From Caenispirillum salinarum AK4 (GTDB taxonomy: Bacteria > Pseudomonadota > Alphaproteobacteria > Rhodospirillales > Rhodospirillaceae), in contig NZ_ANHY01000003.1 of assembly GCF_000315795.1 (NCBI RefSeq), forward strand, positions 62,001 to 126,000: 64,000 nt of DNA. Reading direction: 5' to 3'. Made by a program: the position numbers and the translations under genes. The stretch's first letter is position 1; each line of letters begins with the position of its first letter. Positions 26,653 through 34,643 of this stretch are shown piece by piece. The notes under the pieces were generated by a model that searched no databases, was not told where the DNA came from, and saw only the letters and a list, made by a program, of their open reading frames with translations.

Positions 26653-27234
26653 TCAACGGTTGCCGCCGGGCACCCACAGCACATCGCCCGGCCCCTGGGC
26701 ATTCAGGTAGCGGGCCATGACGAAAAGATGGTCCGACAGGCGATTCATATAGCGGATCGCCTCGGGATTCACGCCTTCGGCCTCGGCCAGGGCGGTCATC
26801 ACCCGTTCGGCGCGGCGGGCCACGGTGCGGCCGAGATGCAGGTGCGCCGCCGCCGGATCGCCGCCCGGCAACACGAAGCTTTTCAACGGTTCCAGGTCGG
26901 CGTTCATGGAGTCGATTTCCGCCTCCAGGCGCTCCACCTGTCCCGATTCGATACGCAGGGCCATCTTTTCCGCCTCGGGATCGGCGGCCTCTTCGGGCAG
27001 GGGGATGCACAGGTCGGCGCCCAGGTCGAACAGGTCGTTCTGGATGCGCATGAGCATCTGATCGGCGGCCGAACCCGCCGTGTGCAGCCGCGCCAGGCCG
27101 ATGACGGCGTTCACTTCGTCGACGGTGCCGTAGGCGTCGACGCGCAGGTCGTGCTTGGGGACGCGCTTGCCATCGCCCAGCGACGTCTTGCCTTTGTCGC
27201 CGCCACGGGTGTAGATGCGCGTGAGTTGAACCAT
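26653..27234 (-). CDS. ATP:cob(I)alamin adenosyltransferase, PduO type
   Basis: Forms adenosylcobalamin from ATP and cob(I)alamin. The 193-residue PduO-type trimer protein shows the ATP-binding N-terminus YTRGGDKGKTSLGDGKRV, the active-site helix RTVARRAERVMTAL and the cobalamin-side NRLSDHLFVMARYLN. Complete. It faces lptG across a 141-base divergent gap (27235-27375) with no riboswitch that I can recognise. Confidence 0.93.
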   Translation of the reverse strand: MVQLTRIYTRGGDKGKTSLGDGKRVPKHDLRVDAYGTVDEVNAVIGLARLHTAGSAADQMLMRIQNDLFDLGADLCIPLPEEAADPEAEKMALRIESGQVERLEAEIDSMNADLEPLKSFVLPGGDPAAAHLHLGRTVARRAERVMTALAEAEGVNPEAIRYMNRLSDHLFVMARYLNAQGPGDVLWVPGGNR

Positions 27235-27375
27235 GTGACTCTGCTCCCCATACTCCGGTGCGCTTCGGTGTTGCGGTTGCCGCGCTGCACAAAAATGCCC
27301 GGCCGGGGCGGCGGGATGCCTCCGGCGGTTTCGCGGGCGCGATTGCGCGGCTAGAATGCGCCGTCGCGTCCGGCC

Positions 27376-28506
27376 ATGCAAAGGACAATCGGTCTCGTGT
27401 TGCGGATCTATCCGACTCTCTCGCGTTACGTGACGCGGAACTTCCTGATGGCGTTCCTGGGGACGCTGCTGGTGATTGCCGGGTTGATCCTGCTGTTCGA
27501 CCTGATCGAGCTTCTGCGCCGTGCCGCCGACACGGGCACGCCGGCCGCAACGCTTGTCATGATGGCGCTGCTGAAGCTTCCCAACATGATCCAGACCGTA
27601 CTGCCCTTCGTGGTGCTGATCGGCGGGATGGTGGCCTTCTGGCGGCTGTCGCGCACGTCCGAACTGGTGATCTTGCGCGCCGCCGGCGTCTCCGCCTGGC
27701 AGTTCCTGGCGCCCATCCTGGTGGCGACGGTGCTGATCGGTGCCTTCCAGGTGACGGTCGTCAACCCGGTCGGCGCCAAGCTGTTCGCCCGCTATCAGGC
27801 GCTGGAGCAGGAGTTCGTCGAGCAGGACCCCGACGGCACGCTGGAACTGAGCGGCGGTGGCCTGTGGCTGCGCGAGGCCGGACCGGGCGAGCGCACCGCG
27901 GTCATGCGTGCCGAGTTCGTCCGGCAGGACAACTACACCCTGCACATGAGCGGCGTGTCGGTGTTCGAGATGAAGGGCGAGGACGACTTCATCCGCCGCA
28001 TCGAGGCCAGGAGCGCCGAACTGGCCGACCAGGAGTTCGCGCTGCGCGACGTCTGGATCATGGCGCCCGGCCTGCCCAGCGAGCACCTGGAGAGCATGAC
28101 GCTGCCGACCACGCTGACGATCGGCCGCATTCAGGAAAAATTCGCCCAGCCGGAAAGCGTGTCGTTCTGGGAACTGCCCGAGTTCATACGCTTTTTCGAG
28201 GCGGCCGGGTTCTCGGCCCACCGCCATACGCTGTACTGGCACACGCTGCTGGCGTCGCCGGTGCTGCTGGCGGCCATGGTGCTGGTGGCGGCTGTGTTCA
28301 CCATCAATCCCAACTTGCGCTCGGGCAAGCTGATGATGCGCGTCCTGGGCGGCGTGATCGCCGGGTTCGCGCTGTACTTCTACAGCAAGGTCACTTATGC
28401 CCTGGGCCTGTCCGAAACGCTGCCCCTTGTGCTGGCGGCGTGGTCGCCGGCGGCGGTGACGCTGCTGCTGGGCGTGGCATCCCTGTTCCATCTCGAGGAC
28501 GGTTAG
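27376..28506 (+). CDS. lptG: LPS export ABC transporter permease LptG
   Basis: Inner-membrane permease that lifts LPS out of the bilayer with LptB2FC. The 376-residue protein has the LptF/G layout: N-terminal helices (YPTLSRYVTRNFLMAFLGTL; LLRRAADTGT coupling region; LRAAGVSAWQFL), a periplasmic beta-jellyroll (about 130-265) and C-terminal helices ending in the family motif GGVIAGFALYFYSKVTYALG. LptG rather than LptF is chosen from this C-terminal part and is likely but not certain. No lptF is adjacent. The GT39 gene starts 11 bases downstream. Confidence 0.85.
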   Translation: MQRTIGLVLRIYPTLSRYVTRNFLMAFLGTLLVIAGLILLFDLIELLRRAADTGTPAATLVMMALLKLPNMIQTVLPFVVLIGGMVAFWRLSRTSELVILRAAGVSAWQFLAPILVATVLIGAFQVTVVNPVGAKLFARYQALEQEFVEQDPDGTLELSGGGLWLREAGPGERTAVMRAEFVRQDNYTLHMSGVSVFEMKGEDDFIRRIEARSAELADQEFALRDVWIMAPGLPSEHLESMTLPTTLTIGRIQEKFAQPESVSFWELPEFIRFFEAAGFSAHRHTLYWHTLLASPVLLAAMVLVAAVFTINPNLRSGKLMMRVLGGVIAGFALYFYSKVTYALGLSETLPLVLAAWSPAAVTLLLGVASLFHLEDG

Positions 28507-28516
28507 AGCTTCCTCC

Positions 28517-30061
28517 ATGTCCCCCCGTTTCGTTTCGCAATCGTCCGGCTCCGGGTCCACGCCAGGCGCCGCCGGCCCGCCCGGCGGCGCCGCGCTGTTC
28601 GGCCCCACCGTCGTCACCCTGCTTCTGGGCGCCATCACGGTGTGGCGCGTCATGGCGCTGGCGGCGCTGGACATCAACCTGTCCTTCGACGAGGCCCAGT
28701 ACTGGCTGTGGGCGCAGGACCCGGACTTCGGGTACTTCTCCAAGCCGCCCATGGTCGCCTGGGCCATCGCCGCGACCACTGCCGTCTGCGGTGATGGCGA
28801 GGTCTGCGTCAAGCTGGGCGCCCCGCTGGCCCATTTCGGGGCGGCGCTGGCGCTGTACCATGTGGGGCGGCGGCTGTTTTCCGACGACCGGATCGGGTTC
28901 TGGGCCGCCATCGGCTATGTGCTGATGCCCGGCGTGTCGTTCTCGTCGCTGGTCATCACCACCGACCCGTTCCTGCTGCTGTTCTGGGCGCTGGCCCTGC
29001 TGGCGCTGGTGCGAATCCTGGAGGCCCCGGCACGGTCGCTGCCCTGGTGGCTGGCGCTGGGGGTGTTCGTCGGGCTTGGCATGATGTCCAAGTACGCCAT
29101 GCTGTTCTTCGTCGTCTCGCTGGCGATCAGCATGGCGTGGGTGCCGGCCCTGCGGGGTCAGGTGCGCAAGGCGGGGCCGTGGCTGGCGTTGCTGGTCGCC
29201 GCGGCGCTCTATGCGCCCAACGTGTGGTGGAACTGGTCCAACGACTTCGTCTCCTACGCCCACACCCAGAGCAACGCCAACCTGGGCAACGAGTTGTTCA
29301 ACCTTGACGAACTGGGCGAGTTCCTGGGCAGCCAGTTCGGCGTGTTCGGGCCGGTGTTCTTCGCCGTGCTGCTGTGGGTCGTCTTCGCCCGCTGGCGGTC
29401 GGCCGCTGCCGATCCGCGTTTTCGCCTGCTGCTGGCCTTCACCCTGCCGGTCCTCGCCTTCATGACCTTCCAGGGACTGCTGAGCCGCGCGAACGCCAAC
29501 TGGGCGGCCACGGCCTATGTGGCGGGTGCGGTGCTGGTCCCGGCGTGGCTGCTGACGCGGGAAAAGGCATGGCTGCTGAAGACCGGCGTCGCCATTCATG
29601 TGGCGGCCGCGCTGGTGCTCTACAACTTCGGGGTGCTCGCGCCGCTGGCGGGCATCGAGCCCGGCGACAAGATGGACCCGCTGAAGCGCGTGCGCGGCTG
29701 GGATGCCCTCGGCCAGTCCCTGTCCGACCTGCGCCTGGCCGCCCCCGATGCCCGCCTGCTGTTCGACGAACGCAAGGCCATGGCGACGCTTGTCTACTAT
29801 GTGCGGCCCTATCCGTTTCAGGCGAAGATGTGGGCGCCCTACGACTACCCGGGCAACCACTATCAGCTTGAAATGCCGCTTGAATCCGGCGATGAGGGGC
29901 CCTTCCTCTACGTGACGGAGCAGGACGATCCGGCGCGCATCACCAACCGATTCGCCCAGGCGGAGCAGGTGTCCGTGCTGCGGGTGGCGCTGTCGGAGGA
30001 TTACGCGGTGCGCCTGAACGTCTGGCGCCTGGACGGTTTCAAGGGGTACGAGGGATCGTGA
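28517..30061 (+). CDS. ArnT-like glycosyltransferase family 39 protein (copy 2)
   Basis: A 514-residue polytopic GT-C enzyme with acidic motif SFDEAQYWLW near residue 58, then SKPPMVAW and about a dozen helices, with a short periplasmic C-terminus. DEAQYW is the form found in lipid-A and dolichyl-phosphate-mannose-type GT39 proteins. It lies directly after lptG, so it probably adds a sugar to the LPS or lipid A that LptG exports. The stop overlaps the PAP2 start. It is only distantly like the GT39 at 22032-23699. Confidence 0.85.
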   Translation: MSPRFVSQSSGSGSTPGAAGPPGGAALFGPTVVTLLLGAITVWRVMALAALDINLSFDEAQYWLWAQDPDFGYFSKPPMVAWAIAATTAVCGDGEVCVKLGAPLAHFGAALALYHVGRRLFSDDRIGFWAAIGYVLMPGVSFSSLVITTDPFLLLFWALALLALVRILEAPARSLPWWLALGVFVGLGMMSKYAMLFFVVSLAISMAWVPALRGQVRKAGPWLALLVAAALYAPNVWWNWSNDFVSYAHTQSNANLGNELFNLDELGEFLGSQFGVFGPVFFAVLLWVVFARWRSAAADPRFRLLLAFTLPVLAFMTFQGLLSRANANWAATAYVAGAVLVPAWLLTREKAWLLKTGVAIHVAAALVLYNFGVLAPLAGIEPGDKMDPLKRVRGWDALGQSLSDLRLAAPDARLLFDERKAMATLVYYVRPYPFQAKMWAPYDYPGNHYQLEMPLESGDEGPFLYVTEQDDPARITNRFAQAEQVSVLRVALSEDYAVRLNVWRLDGFKGYEGS

Positions 30062-30741
30062 TCGAGAGGATTCTTGAATCGCTGGGCGCCTCGTTCCGCC
30101 GCCACTGGGCGGTGTGGCTGCTGGCGCTGACGTGGTTTTTCCTGCTGTTCCCGGGGCTGGACCTGTGGGTCAGCGGCCTGTTCTACGAGCCCGGCGGGGG
30201 ATGGGTGCACGGCCGCGGATGGTTCGCCGAGTTCGTGCGCAAGGGCTTGCCGACGGTGATGATCGGCGCGCTGCTGTTCGTCATCTTCCTGTGGGGCGCG
30301 GGTCTGATCTACCGCCAGAAATTCCTTGGCATCGACGGGCGAGTTACGGGCTTCCTGGTCTCCTCGCTGGTGATCGGGCCGGGGCTGATCGTCAATTCCC
30401 TGCTGAAGGAGAACTGGGGGCGCGGCCGGCCCAACGACATGGCCGTGTTCGGCGGCGAGTTCCCCTACGCGCCCCCGGGCATGATCGTGGACCAGTGCGT
30501 GTCCAACTGCTCCTTCACCTCGGGCCACGGCGCGCTGGGCTTTTGGGCGGTGGCCTTCGCCTTCCTGGTGCCCAAGCGCCACCGGGCCGAGGCGGTGGCG
30601 CTGGCGCTGGTCTTCGGCCTGATGGTCAGCTTCGTGCGCATCGTGCAGGGCGGCCATTTCCTGTCTGACACCATCTGGTCGGCAGTGATCGTCCTGACCG
30701 TGACCTGGGCGCTGCACCGCCTGATCCTGGGGAAACGGTAG
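30058..30741 (+). CDS. PAP2-family membrane phosphatase (copy 2)
   Basis: A 227-residue membrane phosphatase. PAP2 motifs: KENWGRGRP, CSFTSGHGALGF (catalytic His) and SFVRIVQGGHFLSD. The insertion of conserved Cys residues (VDQCVSNCSFTSGHG) resembles LpxE/LpxF lipid A phosphatases. GTG start at 30058 overlaps the GT39 stop (GTGA). Together with lptG and the GT39 gene it forms a three-gene envelope unit, probably trimming lipid A phosphate or recycling the lipid carrier. A structured repeat follows its stop by one base. Confidence 0.88.
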   Translation: MIERILESLGASFRRHWAVWLLALTWFFLLFPGLDLWVSGLFYEPGGGWVHGRGWFAEFVRKGLPTVMIGALLFVIFLWGAGLIYRQKFLGIDGRVTGFLVSSLVIGPGLIVNSLLKENWGRGRPNDMAVFGGEFPYAPPGMIVDQCVSNCSFTSGHGALGFWAVAFAFLVPKRHRAEAVALALVFGLMVSFVRIVQGGHFLSDTIWSAVIVLTVTWALHRLILGKR

Positions 30742-30742
30742 A

Positions 30743-30844
30743 GCCCTCTTCGACTATTTCATGGTCGAAGAGGGCGAATAGGGTCCCGGAGCCGAAGGCG
30801 TGTGCGGAGCACACAGTGGGACCCCGCGCCAGTCAGGCGCGTGA
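30743..30844 (+). repeat. mosaic structured repeat, copy 2
   Basis: Module A is a perfect 12-bp hairpin (30743-30754 with 30764-30775, tip ATTTCA). Module B has 7-bp outer arms (30781-30787, 30818-30824) around the 12-mer GGAGCCGAAGGC (30788-30799) and a GTGTGC/GCACAC hairpin (30800-30814). Module C is CGCGCC-AGTCA-GGCGCG followed by TGAG (30825-30844). The 12-mer and module C stem match the copy at 1781-1876, while module B stems differ in sequence but keep pairing. Order here is A-B-C, there C-B-A. Module A may also end the PAP2 transcript. Confidence 0.6.
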
Positions 30845-30886
30845 GCCTTAGTGGCGCCTGAACGCAAAAAAAACCGGAGAGCCGCC

Positions 30887-32308
30887 ATGAGCGACGACCT
30901 GATCCGCCTGACCGCCGTGGAGGCCGTGCGCCTGCTGCGCGCCGGCAAGGTCTCTCCGCTGGACCTGGTGGAGGCCGCACTCGCTCGCATCGCGGCCGTC
31001 GATCCGGTGGTCAACGCCCTGCCGACGCTCTGCCCCGACCGCGCCCGCGCCGCCGCCCGCCGCGCCATGGAGGGGCGGGGCGATGTCACCGCGCCGGGGT
31101 GGCTGGCGGGGCTGCCGCTGGTGGTCAAGGACCTGACGGACGTGAAGGGCGTGCGCACCACCTACGGCTCGACGTTGTTCGCCGAGACGGTTCCGACGCG
31201 CACCGATGCCTGCGTCGAGGCGCTGGAGGCCCGCGACGGCGTGGTGCTGGGCAAGTCCAACACGCCCGAATGGGGCGCGGGCGCCAACACCTTCAACGAT
31301 GTTTTCGGCGTCACGCGGAACCCCTGGAACACCGCACTCACCTGCGGCGGATCGTCCGGCGGGTCGGCGGTGGCCCTGGCGACCGGCATGGCATGGCTGG
31401 CGACGGGCTCCGACCTGGGCGGGTCCTTGCGCACGCCGGCCTCGTTCTGCGGCATCGTCGGCCTGCGCCCGAGCCCCGGCCGCGTGCCGCGCGGCCCGGC
31501 GCGCGAGCCGTGGGGGACGCTGTGGGTGGAAGGGCCGATGGCGCGCACCGTTGCCGACGTGGCGCTGATGCTGGACGCCTTCGCCCGGCCGGACGTGCGC
31601 GACCCCATCGCCCTGGAGCCGCCCGCCGCCCCCTTCCTCGCCAGCGCCGAACGCCCGAGCCTGCCCCGCCGCGTCGCCTGGTCGCCTGACCTGGGGCTGG
31701 GGCCGGTGGACCCCGAGGTGGCGGACATCTGCGCCCGGGCGGTGCGCCGCTACGAGGACGCCGGCGCGGTGGTGGAGGAGGTGCGGCTGGACCTCTCGGC
31801 GGCGCGCGAGGCCTTCCAGACGCTCCGCGCGGCCAGCTTCGCCACCACCATGGGGCCGCTGCTCGACCACAAGCGCGACCAGCTCAAGCCCGAGGTGGTG
31901 TGGAACATCGAGAAAGGCCGCGCGCTGACCATGGCCGACATCGCGCGTGCCGAGCGCCTGCGCGCCAAGGTGTTCGAGAAGGTCGCTGGCGTGCTGGCGG
32001 ACTTCGACCTGCTCGCCTGCCCGACCGCCATCGTCCCGCCCTTCCCGGTGGAACAGCGCTGGGTGGAGGAGGTGAACGGGGTGCGATTCGACAACTACGT
32101 CGACTGGCTCGCCATCACCTTCGCCATCACCCTGACCAGCTGCCCGGCCCTCAGCCTGCCCGCCGGGCGGACGGCGGCGGGGCTGCCGGTCGGAGTTCAG
32201 CTTGTCGGGCGGCCGCGCGGAGAGGCCGCGCTGCTGGGGCAGGCGGCGCTGCTGGAGGGGGTGCTGGGAGAGCGGGGGCGGGTGCCGGTGGAGCCGGTTG
32301 GCGGCTGA
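30887..32308 (+). CDS. amidase-signature-family hydrolase
   Basis: A 473-residue amidase of the Ser-cisSer-Lys family. Lys81 lies in VVKDLTDVKG, the Gly/Ser-rich signature GGSSGGSA near 154-161 holds the bridging Ser, and GSDLGGSLRTPASFCG holds the nucleophile Ser180. The C-terminal part has SLPAGRTAAGLPVGVQLVGRP. Substrate unknown; it lacks the GatB/GatC neighbours that would mark it as GatA. Start ATG 30887 is set by CCGGAGAG just upstream. Confidence 0.88.
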   Translation: MSDDLIRLTAVEAVRLLRAGKVSPLDLVEAALARIAAVDPVVNALPTLCPDRARAAARRAMEGRGDVTAPGWLAGLPLVVKDLTDVKGVRTTYGSTLFAETVPTRTDACVEALEARDGVVLGKSNTPEWGAGANTFNDVFGVTRNPWNTALTCGGSSGGSAVALATGMAWLATGSDLGGSLRTPASFCGIVGLRPSPGRVPRGPAREPWGTLWVEGPMARTVADVALMLDAFARPDVRDPIALEPPAAPFLASAERPSLPRRVAWSPDLGLGPVDPEVADICARAVRRYEDAGAVVEEVRLDLSAAREAFQTLRAASFATTMGPLLDHKRDQLKPEVVWNIEKGRALTMADIARAERLRAKVFEKVAGVLADFDLLACPTAIVPPFPVEQRWVEEVNGVRFDNYVDWLAITFAITLTSCPALSLPAGRTAAGLPVGVQLVGRPRGEAALLGQAALLEGVLGERGRVPVEPVGG

Positions 32309-32315
32309 CGGACGC

Positions 32316-32364
32316 GGGGGGCCTCGGTCCCCCGATCACCCTGATCGGGAAGCACAGCTTCCCG
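32316..32364. terminator. three overlapping hairpins between convergent genes
   Basis: GGGGG (32317-32321) with CCCCC (32329-32333); CCGATCA-CCC-TGATCGG (32332-32348); CGGGAAGC-ACA-GCTTCCCG (32346-32364). Neighbouring stems share bases, so adjacent ones compete. It lies between the amidase stop and the stop of the minus-strand HTH gene and likely works as a two-way terminator. Confidence 0.55.
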
Positions 32365-32378
32365 AACCCTTCAGTCCT

Positions 32379-32936
32379 TTAGCCGTGGGCGGTCCGTGGA
32401 GTCTCCCACGACTCTTCTTGCTCGGGCAGGGGAGGAAGCGACTCCAGGCGCTGGCGCGTCAGGTCCAGGTTGATGCGCATGGCCTCGCGCGCCACCTCCA
32501 GCGTTTCGCGCGGAATGCGCAGCGGCGTGTTCGCGATCAGCCACGGCCCGATTTCCGCCAGATGCCAGAGGGCTGGGTTGCCCAGGTGCGCCGGGCTTGG
32601 CATGTCCGGGGCGTTCTTTTCCAGGTGCTTGCGCACGTTCTGGCGCGAGCACTCGACCATGAAGGCAATGTCGCTGGCGCTGACGAGGTCTGGGTCGACG
32701 AGGTAAAGGGCCGCGCCTGGGGCGCCGGTTTGAACGTCGCGGATGCCGGTTCGTATTGCGGTGGCCGCGCAATCCGCCTCACGGCTGAAAGTCGCCCCGA
32801 GGCTGCCCTTGCCATTCCATCCGATCAAGGCATCGTCGCAACCCGCCTCGAAAAGGGGGTCGAGCAACTCTTCCACGTCCTGGCTTGGATCCGCAAGTGC
32901 GAACGCGAGGTCGAACCTGAACGTCCTGTCGCTCAT
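32379..32936 (-). CDS. HTH protein, candidate antitoxin of a two-gene module
   Basis: A 185-residue protein. Residues 1-80 form a mixed alpha/beta domain (FRFDLAFALADPSQDVEELL, AGCDDALIGW, FSREADCAATAIRTGIRDV). A helix-turn-helix follows at about 84-107 (VSASDIAFMVECSRQNVRKH), then a conserved-looking FP/SP...LWHLAEIGPWL tail. The layout, an N-terminal domain plus a DNA-binding domain, is what an autoregulating antitoxin needs. It starts inside the stop of the 84-aa gene upstream (ATGA). Base composition is locally lower in GC than neighbours. Its role as antitoxin is inferred from partner, overlap and the palindrome upstream. Confidence 0.6.
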   Translation of the reverse strand: MSDRTFRFDLAFALADPSQDVEELLDPLFEAGCDDALIGWNGKGSLGATFSREADCAATAIRTGIRDVQTGAPGAALYLVDPDLVSASDIAFMVECSRQNVRKHLEKNAPDMPSPAHLGNPALWHLAEIGPWLIANTPLRIPRETLEVAREAMRINLDLTRQRLESLPPLPEQEESWETPRTAHG

Positions 32937-33187
32937 TTCTTGGCATCTCCCATGTGGATGCAGTCATCGACCCATTTGCGAATATCGCGGGCATGCTCTT
33001 CAGGGCGGCGCGGCGTGCTCCAGACGGACTTGATGCAGAACTTGCCGCTGCGGCACGCCGGGTCGTTCTCCGGGCAGAAAAGGACGCCCCAGCCGTGTCC
33101 CTTCGCCGGCTTAAGCCGCCAGCCGTGCTTCAAGGCGTGCTCAACCGCCGCCCGGATGTCCTTGTTCGGGTGTTTCCCGCGCGTCAT
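32933..33187 (-). CDS. HicA-like small basic protein, candidate toxin
   Basis: An 84-residue basic protein: helix KDIRAAVEHALKHGWRLK, then KGHGWGVLFCP in the place of the GSH-containing strand of HicA mRNA interferases, a Cys-bearing hairpin (Cys38, Cys45, Cys51), then WSTPRRPEEHARDIRKWVDD as C-terminal helix. The single His in KGHGW would be the catalytic candidate. I assign it by fold pattern, not by clear family match. ATG 33187 is preferred over an in-frame start at 33256 because a perfect palindrome lies between them. Toxin-first order, as in hicAB. Confidence 0.55.
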   Translation of the reverse strand: MTRGKHPNKDIRAAVEHALKHGWRLKPAKGHGWGVLFCPENDPACRSGKFCIKSVWSTPRRPEEHARDIRKWVDDCIHMGDAKK

Positions 33188-33220
33188 CCATCGTCCCCCA
33201 AGGATGGTTCCGGAGCGCGC

Positions 33221-33238
33221 GGTTGTCAATTGACAACC
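33221..33238. promoter_or_regulatory. perfect 18-bp palindrome, likely operator
   Basis: GGTTGTCAATTGACAACC is fully self-complementary and lies 34 bases before the ATG of the HicA-like gene. It contains TTGACA on the minus strand, a possible -35 box, so a protein bound here would block transcription. The HTH product is the natural candidate for that protein. Confidence 0.6.
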
Positions 33239-33305
33239 ATTGTTGCGCGCCCGCAAGGATCATCCCTGGTGAGCGGTCTTCATGCAAGTTGAAGTTGAAA
33301 AGGCC

Positions 33306-34580
33306 TCAGCGCCCCACCGCGCGCCAGCCGATATCCCGGCGGCAGAAGCCGTCCGGCCAGTCCAGCGCGTCCACCGCCTCATAGGCCCGTGCCTGGGCCT
33401 GCGCGACGTCCCGCCCCGTGGCGGTGACGCCGAGCACGCGGCCGCCGGTGGCGACCACCTTGCCGTCCTGCTCCGCCGTGCCCGCGTGGAAGACGGTCAC
33501 ACCCTCCACCCCTCCGGCCTCGGCCAGGCCGCCGATGACGGTGCCCTTTTCATAGGCGCCGGGATAGCCGTTGGCGGCCATCACCACGACCAGCGCGGCC
33601 TGGTCCTTCCAGCGCAGCGGGCCGACGTCCGCCAGCTTGCCGTCGGCGGCGGCCTTCAGCACGGGCAGCAGGTCGGAGTCCAGGCGCATCATCAACGCCT
33701 GGCATTCCGGGTCGCCGAAGCGGACGTTGTATTCCAGGACCTTCGGTCCCTTCTCGTCGATCATCAGGCCGCAGAACAGGATGCCGGTGTAGGGGCGGCC
33801 GTCCTTCGCCATGCCCTCGACGGTCGGGATGATGCAGTCGTGCATGATCCGCTCTTCCATCTCGGGCGTGACCACCGGCGCCGGGGAGTAGGCGCCCATG
33901 CCGCCGGTGTTGGGGCCGGTGTCGCCCTCGCCGACGGCCTTGTGGTCCTGCGCCGCGCCCAGCGGGATCACCTGCGTGCCCGAGACCAGGGCGAAGAAGC
34001 TGGCTTCCTCGCCGTTGAGGAATTCCTCGATCACCACCTCGTCGCCGGCGGCGCCGAAGATCTTGTCGCCCATCATCTGGTCGACCGCTCGCAGGGCCTC
34101 GTCCACGGTCTGGCAGAGGATGACGCCCTTGCCGGCGGCCAGTCCGTCGGTCTTCACCACGATGGGCGCACCCTTCTCGCGGATGAATCTCTTGGCGACG
34201 TCGATGTCGGTGAAGCGGCCGTACCAGGCGGTGGGCACGTTGTGGCGGGCCAGCACGTCCTTCATCACGCCCTTGGAGCCCTCAAGCTCGGCGGCCATGC
34301 GCGAGGGGCCGAAGGCGCTGATGCCGGCGGCGCGCAAGCTGTCGACCAGCCCGGCGACCAGCGGCGCTTCCGGCCCGACCACCACCAGGTCCATGCCGTT
34401 ATCGACCGCCCAGGTGGTGAGGCCCTGCACGTCCTCGGCCTTCACGGGCACGCAGGTGGCGACGCTGGCGATGCCGGCGTTGCCGGGCGCGCAATACAGC
34501 GCCTCGCACTGCTTCGACTGCGCGATCTTCCAGCACAGTGCATGTTCCCGTCCGCCGGAGCCCACCACCAGAACCTTCAT
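33306..34580 (-). CDS. purD: phosphoribosylamine-glycine ligase
   Basis: ATP-grasp enzyme of purine synthesis (GAR synthetase), 424 residues. N-terminus [15 protein letters not shown], central signature [21 protein letters not shown]-grasp loop [14 protein letters not shown], and [11 protein letters not shown]. Complete. Start ATG 34580 is the family start; a longer frame to 34613 is not supported. It is divergent from xseA (63-base gap). The two-gene HTH module lies just downstream on the same strand. Confidence 0.97.
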   Translation of the reverse strand: MKVLVVGSGGREHALCWKIAQSKQCEALYCAPGNAGIASVATCVPVKAEDVQGLTTWAVDNGMDLVVVGPEAPLVAGLVDSLRAAGISAFGPSRMAAELEGSKGVMKDVLARHNVPTAWYGRFTDIDVAKRFIREKGAPIVVKTDGLAAGKGVILCQTVDEALRAVDQMMGDKIFGAAGDEVVIEEFLNGEEASFFALVSGTQVIPLGAAQDHKAVGEGDTGPNTGGMGAYSPAPVVTPEMEERIMHDCIIPTVEGMAKDGRPYTGILFCGLMIDEKGPKVLEYNVRFGDPECQALMMRLDSDLLPVLKAAADGKLADVGPLRWKDQAALVVVMAANGYPGAYEKGTVIGGLAEAGGVEGVTVFHAGTAEQDGKVVATGGRVLGVTATGRDVAQAQARAYEAVDALDWPDGFCRRDIGWRAVGR

Positions 34581-34643
34581 CGCCCGCCGTCTCCCTGTCG
34601 ATCGGTGATTCACTGGGGCCGCGTTTTAGCATAAGTTCGGGCC

